Origin: Clostridiales bacterium
Lineage (GTDB): Bacteria; Bacillota; Clostridia; Peptostreptococcales; Anaerovoracaceae
Assembly (NCBI GenBank): GCA_009778945.1
Contig: WRFF01000016.1
Coordinates: 1-16,951 of the forward strand
Length of the DNA: 16,951 bases
Reading direction: 5' to 3'
Position numbers and translations under genes: made by a program. Positions 5,924-14,581 of the stretch are shown here, piece by piece. A model generated the notes under the pieces. It made no database searches and was not told where the DNA came from. It saw nothing but the letters and a program-made list of their open reading frames with translations. Every line of letters begins with the position of its first letter. Positions within the stretch are counted from its first letter, which is position 1.

Positions 5924-6484
5924 ATGGAAACTAACGTAAAGAGATTAAAGAAAGAAAAAACAGTCCTTGTGGTCGTAGACATGCAGGAACGGCTGATCCC
6001 GGCGATGCGCGAAGGCAAGCGGGCGGCGGCGCAGGCGGCGAAGCTGATTCGCGGCTGCGAAGCGCTCGGCATACCCGTACTTACGACGCAGCAGTATACC
6101 AAGGGCCTCGGCGAAACGGTACCGGAAGTGAAGGAGGCGTACGCGGCCTTTTCCCATATCGAAAAGTCGGCTTTCAGCGTAATGGGCGAGCCGGCGTTCG
6201 TTTCGGCGCTCGAGAAGAACGGGCGCAAAAGCGTGATTATCTGCGGCGTGGAGACGCATGTCTGCGTCCTGCAGTCGTCGCTTGATATGCTCGCGGCGGG
6301 CTACGACGTTTTCCTGGCGACCGACGCTGTCTCCTCGCGCAAAGAGATGGATGAAAAACCCGGCAAGAAGCGTTTGGTCCAGGCGGGCGTCGTTCCGACT
6401 TCGGTCGAGTCGGCGCTGTTTGAGCTGCTCGATAACGACAGCAAATCCGATACGTTTAAGACGATATCCAAACTTATTAAGTGA
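5924..6484 (+). CDS. Isochorismatase-family cysteine hydrolase
   Basis: The 186-residue protein has the fold's catalytic triad Asp19 (VVVDMQERL), Lys81 (FSHIEKSAFS) and Cys114 in CGVETHVCV, where the bond just before the Val-Cys pair is usually a cis peptide. Members hydrolyse amide or ether bonds in small molecules (nicotinamide, carbamoyl compounds, isochorismate); this one resembles the YcaC-like group, whose substrates are mostly unknown, so none is assigned. ATG 5924 is chosen because AAAGGAG (5906-5912) lies upstream, although 11 nt is a little long; a TTG at 5897 would place that site inside the gene. A gap of 179 bp with its own promoter separates it from ilvC. Confidence 0.9.
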   Translation: METNVKRLKKEKTVLVVVDMQERLIPAMREGKRAAAQAAKLIRGCEALGIPVLTTQQYTKGLGETVPEVKEAYAAFSHIEKSAFSVMGEPAFVSALEKNGRKSVIICGVETHVCVLQSSLDMLAAGYDVFLATDAVSSRKEMDEKPGKKRLVQAGVVPTSVESALFELLDNDSKSDTFKTISKLIK

Positions 6485-6502
6485 GCGTTGCGCACCTATC
6501 CC

Positions 6503-6519
6503 GATTTGCGAAGCAAATC
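6503..6519 (+). terminator. Small hairpin after the hydrolase gene
   Basis: GATTTGC (6503-6509) pairs perfectly with GCAAATC (6513-6519) around GAA, 18 nt beyond the stop. No T tract follows, so termination activity is uncertain. Confidence 0.35.
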
Positions 6520-6588
6520 AATGGAAGCTGCCGATTAAGGATTCCCAAACATCGATTTTGCAGAATCTGCCGTTGCGGCGCCGAACTG

Positions 6589-6597
6589 TGATATACT
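6589..6597 (+). promoter_or_regulatory. Extended -10 promoter of ilvC-ilvB
   Basis: TGA-TATACT (6589-6597) is an extended -10 with a near-consensus hexamer and no good -35. The start near 6604 gives a 60-nt leader, too short for a T-box or a full attenuator. The leader contains an imperfect ATGGACA/TGTCCCAT stem (6611-6635). Confidence 0.6.
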
Positions 6598-6663
6598 ATA
6601 AAATTAAAATATGGACAGGCTGCGCGCTATGTCCCATTTATAAAACGAAGGAGATGACTTGAA

Positions 6664-7652
<989 letters not shown>

Positions 7653-7656
<4 letters not shown>

Positions 7657-9350
7657 CGACAGCTACAAAACCCGAAAAGAAAAAAAATCCTGTGAGGCTG
7701 ACCGGCGCGCAGATCATCATGGAATGCCTGCTCGAACAGGGCGTGGATCTTATCTTCGGCTATCCGGGCGGGCAGATCATGCCGCTTTACGACGCGCTCT
7801 ATGATTATACGAAAGACGGGCGTATCCGGCATATCCTGACGGCGCATGAACAGGGTGCGACGCACGCGGCGGACGGTTACGCGCGGGCGACGGGCAAAGT
7901 CGGCGTTTGCTTTGCGACGAGCGGGCCGGGCGCAACCAATACGGTTACGGGGATCGCGACAGCCAATCTCGACAGTTCGCCGATCGTGGTTGTCACGGGC
8001 CAGGTTCCGAATTCCTCGATCGGGCGCGACGCGTTCCAGGAGGTGGACATCATCGGCATCACGCTGCCGATCACCAAGCACAGTTATGCGCTGCGGCGCG
8101 TGGAAGATATCGCGCCGGCGGTGCGGGAGGCGTTTCGCATTGCGGCGAGCGGAAGGCCCGGCGCTGTGTTGATCGACGTCCCGAAGAATCTGTTTACGGA
8201 GACGGCGGAATACAACCCGGAAAAGCCGCTTGGGAAATACGAGACGCCGCACTTCAGGGAAGACAAGATCCTTCGTTTGGCGGAACTCATAAACCGGGCC
8301 GAGCGGCCCGTGATCCACGCGGGCGGCGGCGTCCGCATTTCGGACGCTTCGGAAGAGCTCTCGGAGCTCGCCCACAAGGCGGACATCCCCGTGGCAACGA
8401 CGCTGATGTGCCTCGGCAGTTTTCCGCGTACGGATCCGCTGTCGCTCGGCATCATGGGTATGCACGGCATGCGGGAGGCCAATCTCGCCGTGCAGAATTC
8501 GGATCTGCTTATCACGATCGGCGCGCGGTTTTCCGACCGTGTAACCGGGGACGCACGCGGCTATGCGAAAAAATCCCAGGTCGTGCATATCGATATCGAC
8601 CGCGCGGAGATTGACAAAAATGTGCTGACGGATTTTCGGCTCGTCGGCGATGTGAAGGATGTGCTGACGGCGCTGCTTCCGCATATCAAAGAAAGCAAAC
8701 GCACGGCCTGGCGCGAGCAGATAAGTTCCTGGCACAGGCCGGACCCGGACAGCAGCAAGTTCACGCCGAAGACGATCATCGATACGATTCGCGCGGCCTG
8801 TGACGAAGAGACAATCGTCGCGACCGATGTCGGACAGCATCAGATGTGGACGGCGCAGTACTGGCCGTTTACAAAGCCGTGCAAACTGATCACTTCGGGC
8901 GGCATGGGCACGATGGGGTTTGGCATGGGCGCCGCGATCGGCGCCGCTTTCGGCAGGCCCGGGACGGAGACGATCCTGATTACGGGCGACGGCAGCTTTC
9001 GGATGAATCTGAACGAGCTGATCACCGCGCGCATTCAGGAGCTTCCGATTCTGGTCTTTGTGATCCGCAACGGTACGCTTGGCATGGTGCGGCAGTGGCA
9101 GAAACTGTTCTGGGAGCGCCGCTACTCCGCGACCGATCTGCCGGATGTGCTCGATTATGAGAAATTGGCGGAGTCCTTTGGGCTTACGGGTTATCGCGTG
9201 GACAGCGCCGACGGCCTTCGGGAAGCGATCGCCGCCGCGCGCGGAACCGGCAGGGCCGCCGTGATCTGCTGCGACGTCTTCATCGATGAAAACGTATGGC
9301 CGATCGTGCCCCCGGGCGATACGATAGATAACCAGCGCATGGAGGAATAA
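7653..9350 (+). CDS. ilvB: Acetolactate synthase large (catalytic) subunit
   Basis: The 565-residue thiamine-diphosphate enzyme condenses pyruvate with pyruvate or 2-ketobutyrate, the committed step before IlvC. Visible features: GYPGG (36-40), catalytic Glu66 in AHEQGATHAADGYARATGK, SGPGATN (90-96), GQVPNSSIGRDAFQE (116-130), the middle domain with GGMG, and the ThDP/Mg motif GDG (445-447) followed 26 residues later by Asn473 (IRNGTLGMVRQWQ). The QEVD and RQWQ segments mark a biosynthetic FAD-type acetohydroxyacid synthase rather than the catabolic AlsS. ATG 7653 has GGAG 6 nt upstream and overlaps ilvC; a TTG at 7641 is less likely. No ilvN/ilvH regulatory-subunit gene follows, so either it lies elsewhere or the enzyme works without it. 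Confidence 0.95.
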
Positions 9351-9379
9351 TCGATAGAAAGCGATAGAGAGAGCAGGCC

Positions 9380-10246
9380 ATGAACGAAAACAGCGATAAA
9401 AAAGTCGCGGTGCTGATTGACGCGGAGAACATCGCTTCGCGGAATATCGACGAGATCCTGGACAAGGCGTCGCTTGAAGGGCGCGCGACAGTCAAACGCA
9501 TCTATGGGGATTTTTCCGCGGAGAGCAAATCCGGACAGGCTCGCAGCTGGAACAAGATTGTCTCCGAACACGCGCTGTCTCAGGTACAGCAGATTCAAAA
9601 TTCGAGCGGGAAAAATTCTTCGGATTCGGCGCTGATCATCGACGCGATGGATCTTCTGTATTCCGAAACGATCGACGTCATGTGTATCGTGACAAATGAC
9701 AGCGATTTCACGCGGCTCGCGATGCGGATCGCGGATTCGGGGCTTGAGGTCATCGGCATGGGCACGAGCGAACGCGATACGAGCAAATCCTTCGTGAGCG
9801 CTTGTACGAAATTCTATTATCTGGATGAAAACGAAAAGACGCAGGACAAGGCCGCCGCGGCCGCCGCGAGCGCCTCTAAGGCGCACGGCAAGAAAGCCGC
9901 TGCTTCGACCGCGCATTCGGCGTCTGTGAATCCGGCCGCGGGCGGGGTGCAAGCCGCAGGCAAACCCCCTTCCGGCAACAACGGCAAGGCGCAGGATGTC
10001 CCGAAAAAGGTGATCGATACGATCATCACCGCAATCGAGAACGAGGATTTGATCGACGATGATTGGGCGAATATCGCGCCGATTGGCAGCGTGCTTTACC
10101 GCCGTTTCCCCGAGTTCGATCCCTCCCTGTGGAACCGTCCGAAACAGCTCTCGCAGTTTTTGAAAGGTCTCGATGAATATTTCGAGGTGGTCACAGGCGA
10201 GACGATCGGACGGCAGGGCGGCAGCTATATTCGCATCCGGACCTGA
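9380..10246 (+). CDS. NYN-domain (PIN-like) putative RNase with C-terminal LOTUS/OST-HTH domain
   Basis: The 288-residue protein begins with a NYN (DUF88/LabA-like) nuclease domain (about 8-148): VAVLIDAENI with Asp14, SALIIDAMDLLY with Asp88, and VTNDSDFTRLA with Asp107/Asp109, the acidic residues expected to bind catalytic metal. A low-complexity Ala/Lys/Gly linker (about 155-205) leads to a C-terminal LOTUS/OST-HTH domain (about 207-288; VIDTIITAIENED, IGSVLYRRFPEFDPS, YFEVV), a fold known to bind RNA, including G-quadruplex RNA. Cytoplasmic RNA cleavage or surveillance is the likely role; the target is unknown. ATG 9380 has only a weak GAGAGAGCAGG upstream. It follows ilvB by 29 nt and precedes the small membrane protein by 9 nt, so co-transcription is likely. 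Confidence 0.88.
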   Translation: MNENSDKKVAVLIDAENIASRNIDEILDKASLEGRATVKRIYGDFSAESKSGQARSWNKIVSEHALSQVQQIQNSSGKNSSDSALIIDAMDLLYSETIDVMCIVTNDSDFTRLAMRIADSGLEVIGMGTSERDTSKSFVSACTKFYYLDENEKTQDKAAAAAASASKAHGKKAAASTAHSASVNPAAGGVQAAGKPPSGNNGKAQDVPKKVIDTIITAIENEDLIDDDWANIAPIGSVLYRRFPEFDPSLWNRPKQLSQFLKGLDEYFEVVTGETIGRQGGSYIRIRT

Positions 10247-10255
10247 GGATACGCC

Positions 10256-10444
10256 ATGCTGTTCATTCTTCTCGGAATTATTGTGGTCGTCGGCGCGTTG
10301 CTTCTTATTTTCAGCAATTTCTCTACGGGAAAGAAGCGAAACCTGCCGCACACCGTGCCGCCGCAAACAGAGGAACCGCCGCGTCCCGCGCGGGATAACA
10401 AGCCGGAGCCGGATGAAAAGGTGATTTATCTCTTCGGCGGCTGA
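10256..10444 (+). CDS. Small single-span membrane protein
   Basis: The 62-residue product has one N-terminal membrane segment (about 2-21, LFILLGIIVVVGALLLIFS) and a cytoplasmic, proline- and charge-rich tail (PPQTEEPPRPARDNKPEPDEK) ending VIYLFGG. It is not a recognised family. Nine bases separate it from the NYN gene, and rmuC, also with an N-terminal membrane segment, follows. The stop is TGA 10442-10444, after which the same frame stays open for 35 more codons with similar composition, so the visible protein may be a shortened version of a 98-codon gene. Confidence 0.6.
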   Translation: MLFILLGIIVVVGALLLIFSNFSTGKKRNLPHTVPPQTEEPPRPARDNKPEPDEKVIYLFGG

Positions 10445-10552
10445 GGGGATACGAACGCCGCGGGCGATACGGATGCCGCGAAAAACCCGGAGAAACCGAA
10501 TCCGAAAAGCACGGGCCCGGAAGACGCGGACCCGGAGGATGACGAGGCTTGA
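10445..10552 (+). other. In-frame continuation of the small membrane protein beyond TGA
   Basis: Directly after TGA 10442-10444, 35 sense codons follow in the same frame, ending at TGA 10550-10552, 4 nt before the rmuC start. They encode an acidic, Pro/Asn/Asp-rich tail (starts GDTNAAGDTDAAKNPEKPNP) that matches the character of the preceding tail and keeps G/C-rich third positions. The pattern suggests a recent nonsense change, a sequence error, or readthrough. It explains an otherwise 112-nt gap in a tightly packed cluster. Confidence 0.5.
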
Positions 10553-10556
10553 TTCA

Positions 10557-11855
10557 ATGATCTTTCTTTTGATCATTCTGATTGCGTTGGCGGCTATCGC
10601 AGTCGTTCTATCATTACGGAACGGGAGGAAACAAAAAAACGGCGTCACGGAAGCGGAAGCGCTGAAGGCGGAGTTGGCCCGCCTGTCCGCGGCGCTGGAA
10701 GCCGCGCGGCGCGACGTCATTGACGCGGGGCGGCAGGGGACGCAGGAGCTGCGGGCGGAATCCGCGAACCATTTTGCGAATCTCCGCACCGAGATCGGCG
10801 CAAAGCTCGCGGAGCAGGCGCAAGCGAACGAGCAGAAACTCGAGAATATCCGCGGCACGATGGAACAGCGGATCGGCGCGCTGCAGCAGGACAACGCCGC
10901 GCAGTTGGAACGGATGCAGCAAAACAACGCCGCGCAGCTTGAAAAAATGCGGCAGACCGTGGACGAGAAACTGCAGGATACGCTGAATAAACGGATCAGC
11001 GAGTCCTTCCGCAATGTACAGGAACAGCTCCTGAAGGTCTCCGAGGGCCTTGGGGATATGCAGCGGCTTGCGACCGATGTGGGCGATCTGCGCAACGTGA
11101 TGAAAAATGTCAAGACAAAGGGGATCCTCGGCGAATACCAGCTCGGCGCGATTATCGAAGAGCTCCTGCCGCGCGAGCAGTACGAAGAGAACGTCGCGAC
11201 AAAGCCGGGAAGCGCTGACCGCGTCGAATTCGCCGTCCATCTGCCGGGCGACGGCGACCGGCCCGTCTATCTTCCGATCGACGCAAAATTCCCTTCTTTC
11301 CCCTATGAGACGCTGCTTGCCGCGCGCGAGAGCGGCGACGCAGAAGCAGTCAAAACTGCGAGCAAGGCGCTGGAGGCGAGCATCAAGCAATCCGCGAAAA
11401 CGATCCATGAAAAATACGTGCAGCCGCCGGAAACGACGGATTTTGCGATCATGTTCCTTCCTTTCGAAGGGCTGTACGCGGAGGTCGTGAATTTCGGCCT
11501 CGTAAGCGAACTGCAGCAGCTTTACAAGGTCAATATCGCCGGGCCTACGACGACGGCCGCGCTGCTCAATTCGCTGCAAATGGGCTTTCGGACGCTCGCG
11601 ATCCAAAAGCGCTCCGCGGAGGTCTGGAACGTGCTCAGCGCCGTGAAGACCGAATTCGGGAATTTTGAGCGCGTGCTTGAAAACGCACGGAAACGCATCG
11701 GTCAGGCAGACGCCGATCTGGACAAGCTGATCGGGACGAGGACAAAAGCAATCAACCGCAAACTAAGGGACGTCTCCAGCCTCACGACCGGCCTTCTGCC
11801 GCAGGATTTGGATTTCGAGGAGGACGAGGCGGAGCCCTCAGACCCGGATGAGTAA
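10557..11855 (+). CDS. rmuC: RmuC family DNA recombination protein
   Basis: The 432-residue protein has an N-terminal membrane anchor (2-20), a long coiled coil (about 30-170) with a duplicated 11-residue segment (NAAQLERMQQ / NAAQLEKMRQ), and the RmuC core (about 180-415). The core includes KTKGILGEYQLGAIIEELLP, then VEFAVHLPG and LPIDAKFP, where Glu224, Asp242 and Lys244 form a PD-(D/E)XK-like nuclease motif. RmuC limits recombination at inverted repeats in E. coli. ATG 10557 is chosen because GAGG lies 9 nt upstream and the product starts with the anchor; an upstream ATG at 10473 would add an Arg-rich run that is an out-of-frame reading of the preceding gene's tail. Its end overlaps the phosphoesterase gene by 8 nt. 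Confidence 0.9.
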   Translation: MIFLLIILIALAAIAVVLSLRNGRKQKNGVTEAEALKAELARLSAALEAARRDVIDAGRQGTQELRAESANHFANLRTEIGAKLAEQAQANEQKLENIRGTMEQRIGALQQDNAAQLERMQQNNAAQLEKMRQTVDEKLQDTLNKRISESFRNVQEQLLKVSEGLGDMQRLATDVGDLRNVMKNVKTKGILGEYQLGAIIEELLPREQYEENVATKPGSADRVEFAVHLPGDGDRPVYLPIDAKFPSFPYETLLAARESGDAEAVKTASKALEASIKQSAKTIHEKYVQPPETTDFAIMFLPFEGLYAEVVNFGLVSELQQLYKVNIAGPTTTAALLNSLQMGFRTLAIQKRSAEVWNVLSAVKTEFGNFERVLENARKRIGQADADLDKLIGTRTKAINRKLRDVSSLTTGLLPQDLDFEEDEAEPSDPDE

Positions 11856-12576
11856 AATCTTCGCGATCGGCGACCTCCATCTTTCGTTTGCTTCCGAAAA
11901 ACCGATGGATGTTTTCGGCGCGAGCTGGGCGCAGCATGACGAACGGCTTGCCGCAGCCTGGCGGGAAACCGTTGCGGACGAGGATACGGTGCTCGTCTGC
12001 GGCGATATCTCCTGGGCGCTCAAAACCGAGGACGCGCTGCCGGATCTCGCCTGGATCCACGACCTGCCCGGCAGCAAGATCCTGATCCGCGGCAACCATG
12101 ATCTCTGGTGGCAGGGCATCACAAAGCTCAACGCGCTGTATCCCGATTTGCGGTTTCTCCAAAACGACTGCGTGCCGTTTCCGGACGGGCTCTGCGTCTG
12201 CGGTTCGCGCGGCTGGGGTCTGCCGGGGCTCGAGGACTACGGGAAACAGGACGAGAAAATCCTCGTGCGCGAAGTGGCCCGCCTGAAGCTGTCGCTTGAC
12301 GCGGCGGCGCGCGCGAACGCGCGGGAAATTCTGGTCGCAATACATTTTCCTCCCGCGATTGTGCCGGATCTCGATTCGCCGTTCACGGCGCTGTTTCGGG
12401 AATATCCGCAGATCACGCAGGTTGTCTACGGGCATCTGCACGGCGCGCAGGCCTACCGCAAAGGGATCCAGGGCGAACACGGCGGAATCCTCTACCGGCT
12501 TGTGTCGCTGGATTTTCTTCGCTGCAAACCGGCGCCGGTCTATGCGTTCGACGCGCCGCTTTCCGGTCAGCTATAA
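11848..12576 (+). CDS. Calcineurin-like metallophosphoesterase
   Basis: The 242-residue protein carries the full two-metal motif set of the family: GDLHLS with Asp9 and His11, GDISW with Asp53, RGNHD with Asn83 and His84, His166 in AIHFPP, and GHLHG with His196 and His198. The motif spacing and the WWQGITKLN and GSRGW segments match a Firmicute group of uncharacterised phosphohydrolases. Substrate is unknown; nucleotides, nucleic-acid ends or phosphoproteins are possible. There is no signal peptide, so it should act in the cytoplasm. ATG 11848 overlaps rmuC (ATGAGTAA), implying coupled translation and supporting a joint function with rmuC and the NYN gene. Confidence 0.9.
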   Translation: MSKIFAIGDLHLSFASEKPMDVFGASWAQHDERLAAAWRETVADEDTVLVCGDISWALKTEDALPDLAWIHDLPGSKILIRGNHDLWWQGITKLNALYPDLRFLQNDCVPFPDGLCVCGSRGWGLPGLEDYGKQDEKILVREVARLKLSLDAAARANAREILVAIHFPPAIVPDLDSPFTALFREYPQITQVVYGHLHGAQAYRKGIQGEHGGILYRLVSLDFLRCKPAPVYAFDAPLSGQL

Positions 12577-12578
12577 AA

Positions 12579-13283
12579 TTATTTTGTGGACTCTTCGGTT
12601 TCTGATTCGGCGGCGTCCGCTTTTTCGAGTTCGCCGCCCGCTTTAAGCATGCGCTGTTTTTTTACCACGGAGATGATCTTCGAGACCACGATCGGGATGA
12701 TGGAAATACAAACGATCCCGATGATGACAAGGTCGTAATATTTCTGAACGATCGGGATATTGCCGAACATATATCCGAGGAACGAAAACAACGCGACCCA
12801 CAGGATGCCGCCCAGGCAATTGTAGATCATAAAAACCCGCCATTTCATGCGCCCGACGCCGGAGATAAACGGTATGAACGTCCGGACAATGGGGATGAAC
12901 CGCGTAAGGACAATCGCCATTTTTCCGTATTTGTCAAAGAAATGCTGCGCGTCCTTGAGGTACTGCCGCTTGATGAAGCGCAGTTTGTTTTCGTCTTCAA
13001 GCACATTTGACAGCGCTCGCCCGATGAAATAATTGGTCATATTGCCGAGGATTGCGGCCGCTATCAGGAGGACGGCCAACCAGACGATGCTGAGTTTCCC
13101 CATCGCGCACAGCGCGGCGGCGGCAAAAATAATCGAGTCGCCCGGCAAAAACGGCGTGACAACGATCCCGGTTTCCAGGAAAATAATCAAAAATAAAAGC
13201 GGATAGATGAGCCATCCGTACGTGCCGACAAATTCGGGAAGCGTCGTATTCAGATTCAGGACAAAATGTATCAGGCCGCTCAT
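12579..13283 (-). CDS. DedA family membrane protein
   Basis: The 234-residue protein has four to five hydrophobic segments and the DedA/VTT signatures: FLETGIVVTPFLPGDS with Glu37 and Asp49, and TRFIPIVRTFIPFISGVGRM with Arg128 and Arg134, residues known to be needed for function in the family. DedA proteins act as lipid scramblases or flippases, and some recycle undecaprenyl phosphate for cell-wall synthesis; others support membrane potential and antimicrobial resistance. The C-terminus is a charged tail (KADAAESETEESTK). ATG 13283 has AAGGA 8 nt upstream. Its stop is 2 nt from that of the convergent phosphoesterase gene with no terminator between. Expression probably starts from the promoter containing a 12-bp palindrome. 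Confidence 0.93.
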   Translation of the reverse strand: MSGLIHFVLNLNTTLPEFVGTYGWLIYPLLFLIIFLETGIVVTPFLPGDSIIFAAAALCAMGKLSIVWLAVLLIAAAILGNMTNYFIGRALSNVLEDENKLRFIKRQYLKDAQHFFDKYGKMAIVLTRFIPIVRTFIPFISGVGRMKWRVFMIYNCLGGILWVALFSFLGYMFGNIPIVQKYYDLVIIGIVCISIIPIVVSKIISVVKKQRMLKAGGELEKADAAESETEESTK

Positions 13284-13327
13284 ATAGAATCCTTGCTTTC
13301 CAAAGTCATAATCATACTCATGAAATT

Positions 13328-13358
13328 AGTATAACAGAACGTTCTGCCGGTATGTAAA
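13328..13358 (-). promoter_or_regulatory. Promoter of the DedA gene with a 12-bp palindromic operator candidate
   Basis: On the minus strand, TGT-TATACT (-10 hexamer 13333-13328) is an extended -10. TTTACA (13358-13353) could be a -35 at a long 19-bp spacing. Between them lies the perfect palindrome CAGAACGTTCTG (13335-13346), well placed for a repressor to block polymerase. The start would be near 13321. Confidence 0.5.
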
Positions 13359-13396
13359 ATCCGGATAAACCAATCTAAATAATTTATAAACCCGTT

Positions 13397-14509
13397 TTAC
13401 TTCAAATTTTCGGGATTGAGGCAGAGCAAGTCGTCGGGTACAAAGAGCCCGTCTTTGCGCACGAGTTCGCCGTCGAGCCGGATCTCCCCGCCGCCGTAGT
13501 CCTCGCGCTGAATCGTCACGAGATCCCAGTGCACGGCGCTGCGGTTTCCGTTGTCGGCGTCCTCGTACGCGTTGCCCGGCGTGAAATGGAAGGAGCCCGC
13601 GATTTTTTCGTCAAAGAGCGTATCTTTCATCGGATGCAGGATATAGGGGTTCACGCCGAACGAAAACTCGCCGATATAGCGCGCGCCCTCGTCCGTGTCC
13701 AAAAGCGCGCCTATGCGCGCCGTGTCGTTCGCCTCCGCGCGCACGATCTTCCCGTCTCCAAACTCAAATACGATATTTTCGTAGGTGAAGCCGAGCTCTT
13801 CGCTCTGCGTATTGACCGAGAGGACGCCGTTCACGCTGTCCCGGACCGGCGCCGTGTAGATTTCGCCGTCGGGGATATTCTTTTCGCCCGCGCATTTGAC
13901 GGCGGGCATGCCCTTGATCGAAAACGAAAGATCGGTGCCGGGCCCCTTGATCTCCACGCGGTCGGCGGCCTCCATGCGCGCCTTCAGCGCGTCCATCGCG
14001 CGGTCCATTTTGGAATAATCCAGGTTGCAGACGTCGAAATAAAAATCCTCAAACGCTTCGTGGCTCATGCCCGCAAGCTGCGCCATGGAAGACGTGGGGT
14101 AGCGCAGCACCACCCAGTTCGTGTGGTTCACGCGGTAGTCGAGCACGGGCCGGAGCACGCGGTTCCACATCGCCGTCTTTTCCGGCGGCACATCGGACAG
14201 CTCGGATGCGTTCGCGCCGCCGCGGACAGCGATAAAGGCGTCCATGCCCTTCATCTCCGCGAGCTGGAGCCCGTTCAGGAACGCGGCCTGGCTTTCCTCG
14301 GCGCCGAGCAGGATCTGGCGCTGCACCTCGCTGTCCCGGATCTCCGTGAACGGCTGCGCGCCCCCGCGCTGCACTTCTTTGATAATCTCAAGCACAAGCG
14401 GCTTTGTCTCCGCCCCTTCCCAGGAGATGAGCGCGCGCTGTCCCGCCTCGACTTTGCATGAATAATTCACAAGGGTCTTCGCAAGAGCCTGAATCCGTGG
14501 GTCTGTCAT
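13397..14509 (-). CDS. M29 family metallo-aminopeptidase (AmpS/AmpT-like)
   Basis: The 370-residue enzyme matches thermophilic-type M29 aminopeptidases, which use two metal ions to remove N-terminal residues from peptides in the cytoplasm. The metal-ligand pattern is present in order: Glu216 (DGEIYTAP), Glu281 (GEFSFGVNP), His308 (SFHFTPGNAYEDADNGN), and His327 with Asp329 (SAVHWDLV). The N-terminal Rossmann-like part has the typical KVEAGQRALISW start. The length is close to but a little below the roughly 400-410 residues common in the family, with no visible gap in motifs. ATG 14509 has GGAGG 6 nt upstream and an extended -10 further back. It is probably monocistronic, since the DedA promoter lies in the 113-bp gap after it. 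Confidence 0.93.
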   Translation of the reverse strand: MTDPRIQALAKTLVNYSCKVEAGQRALISWEGAETKPLVLEIIKEVQRGGAQPFTEIRDSEVQRQILLGAEESQAAFLNGLQLAEMKGMDAFIAVRGGANASELSDVPPEKTAMWNRVLRPVLDYRVNHTNWVVLRYPTSSMAQLAGMSHEAFEDFYFDVCNLDYSKMDRAMDALKARMEAADRVEIKGPGTDLSFSIKGMPAVKCAGEKNIPDGEIYTAPVRDSVNGVLSVNTQSEELGFTYENIVFEFGDGKIVRAEANDTARIGALLDTDEGARYIGEFSFGVNPYILHPMKDTLFDEKIAGSFHFTPGNAYEDADNGNRSAVHWDLVTIQREDYGGGEIRLDGELVRKDGLFVPDDLLCLNPENLK

Positions 14510-14546
14510 AATTGCCTCCGTTTTGCCGTACTGTCCTTTCCCCTTA

Positions 14547-14555
14547 ACTATACCA
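14547..14555 (-). promoter_or_regulatory. Extended -10 promoter of the M29 aminopeptidase gene
   Basis: The minus strand reads TGG-TATAGT (14555-14547) with no clear -35. Transcription would begin near 14540, giving a leader of about 30 nt. Confidence 0.5.
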
Positions 14556-14581
14556 CGCCGGCGGAAAAAATCTATGCAAAC

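Noticed and set aside
6611..6643. Ten-codon leader peptide (MDRLRAMSHL) before ilvC
   Set aside because: It has no ribosome binding site, no run of Val/Ile/Leu codons and no terminator/antiterminator pair, so attenuation is not supported.
10442..10444. TGA read as tryptophan (code 4)
   Set aside because: TGA is the evident stop in the regulator, ABC ATPase, ilvC and NYN genes, so the standard code applies.
10473..10556. N-terminal extension of RmuC from ATG 10473
   Set aside because: The extra 28 residues are an Arg-rich run produced by reading the small membrane protein's tail out of frame; ATG 10557 has a better ribosome binding site and starts at the membrane anchor.
9191..11113. 640-codon open frame on the minus strand
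   Set aside because: It lies antisense to ilvB, the NYN gene and rmuC, all of which have family motifs. Its product is Ser/Arg/Cys-rich with no motif, the usual antisense shadow in GC-rich coding DNA.
13335..13346. LexA/DinR box at the DedA promoter
   Set aside because: The Firmicute SOS box needs GAAC-N4-GTTC; here GAAC and GTTC are directly joined, so the spacing is wrong.
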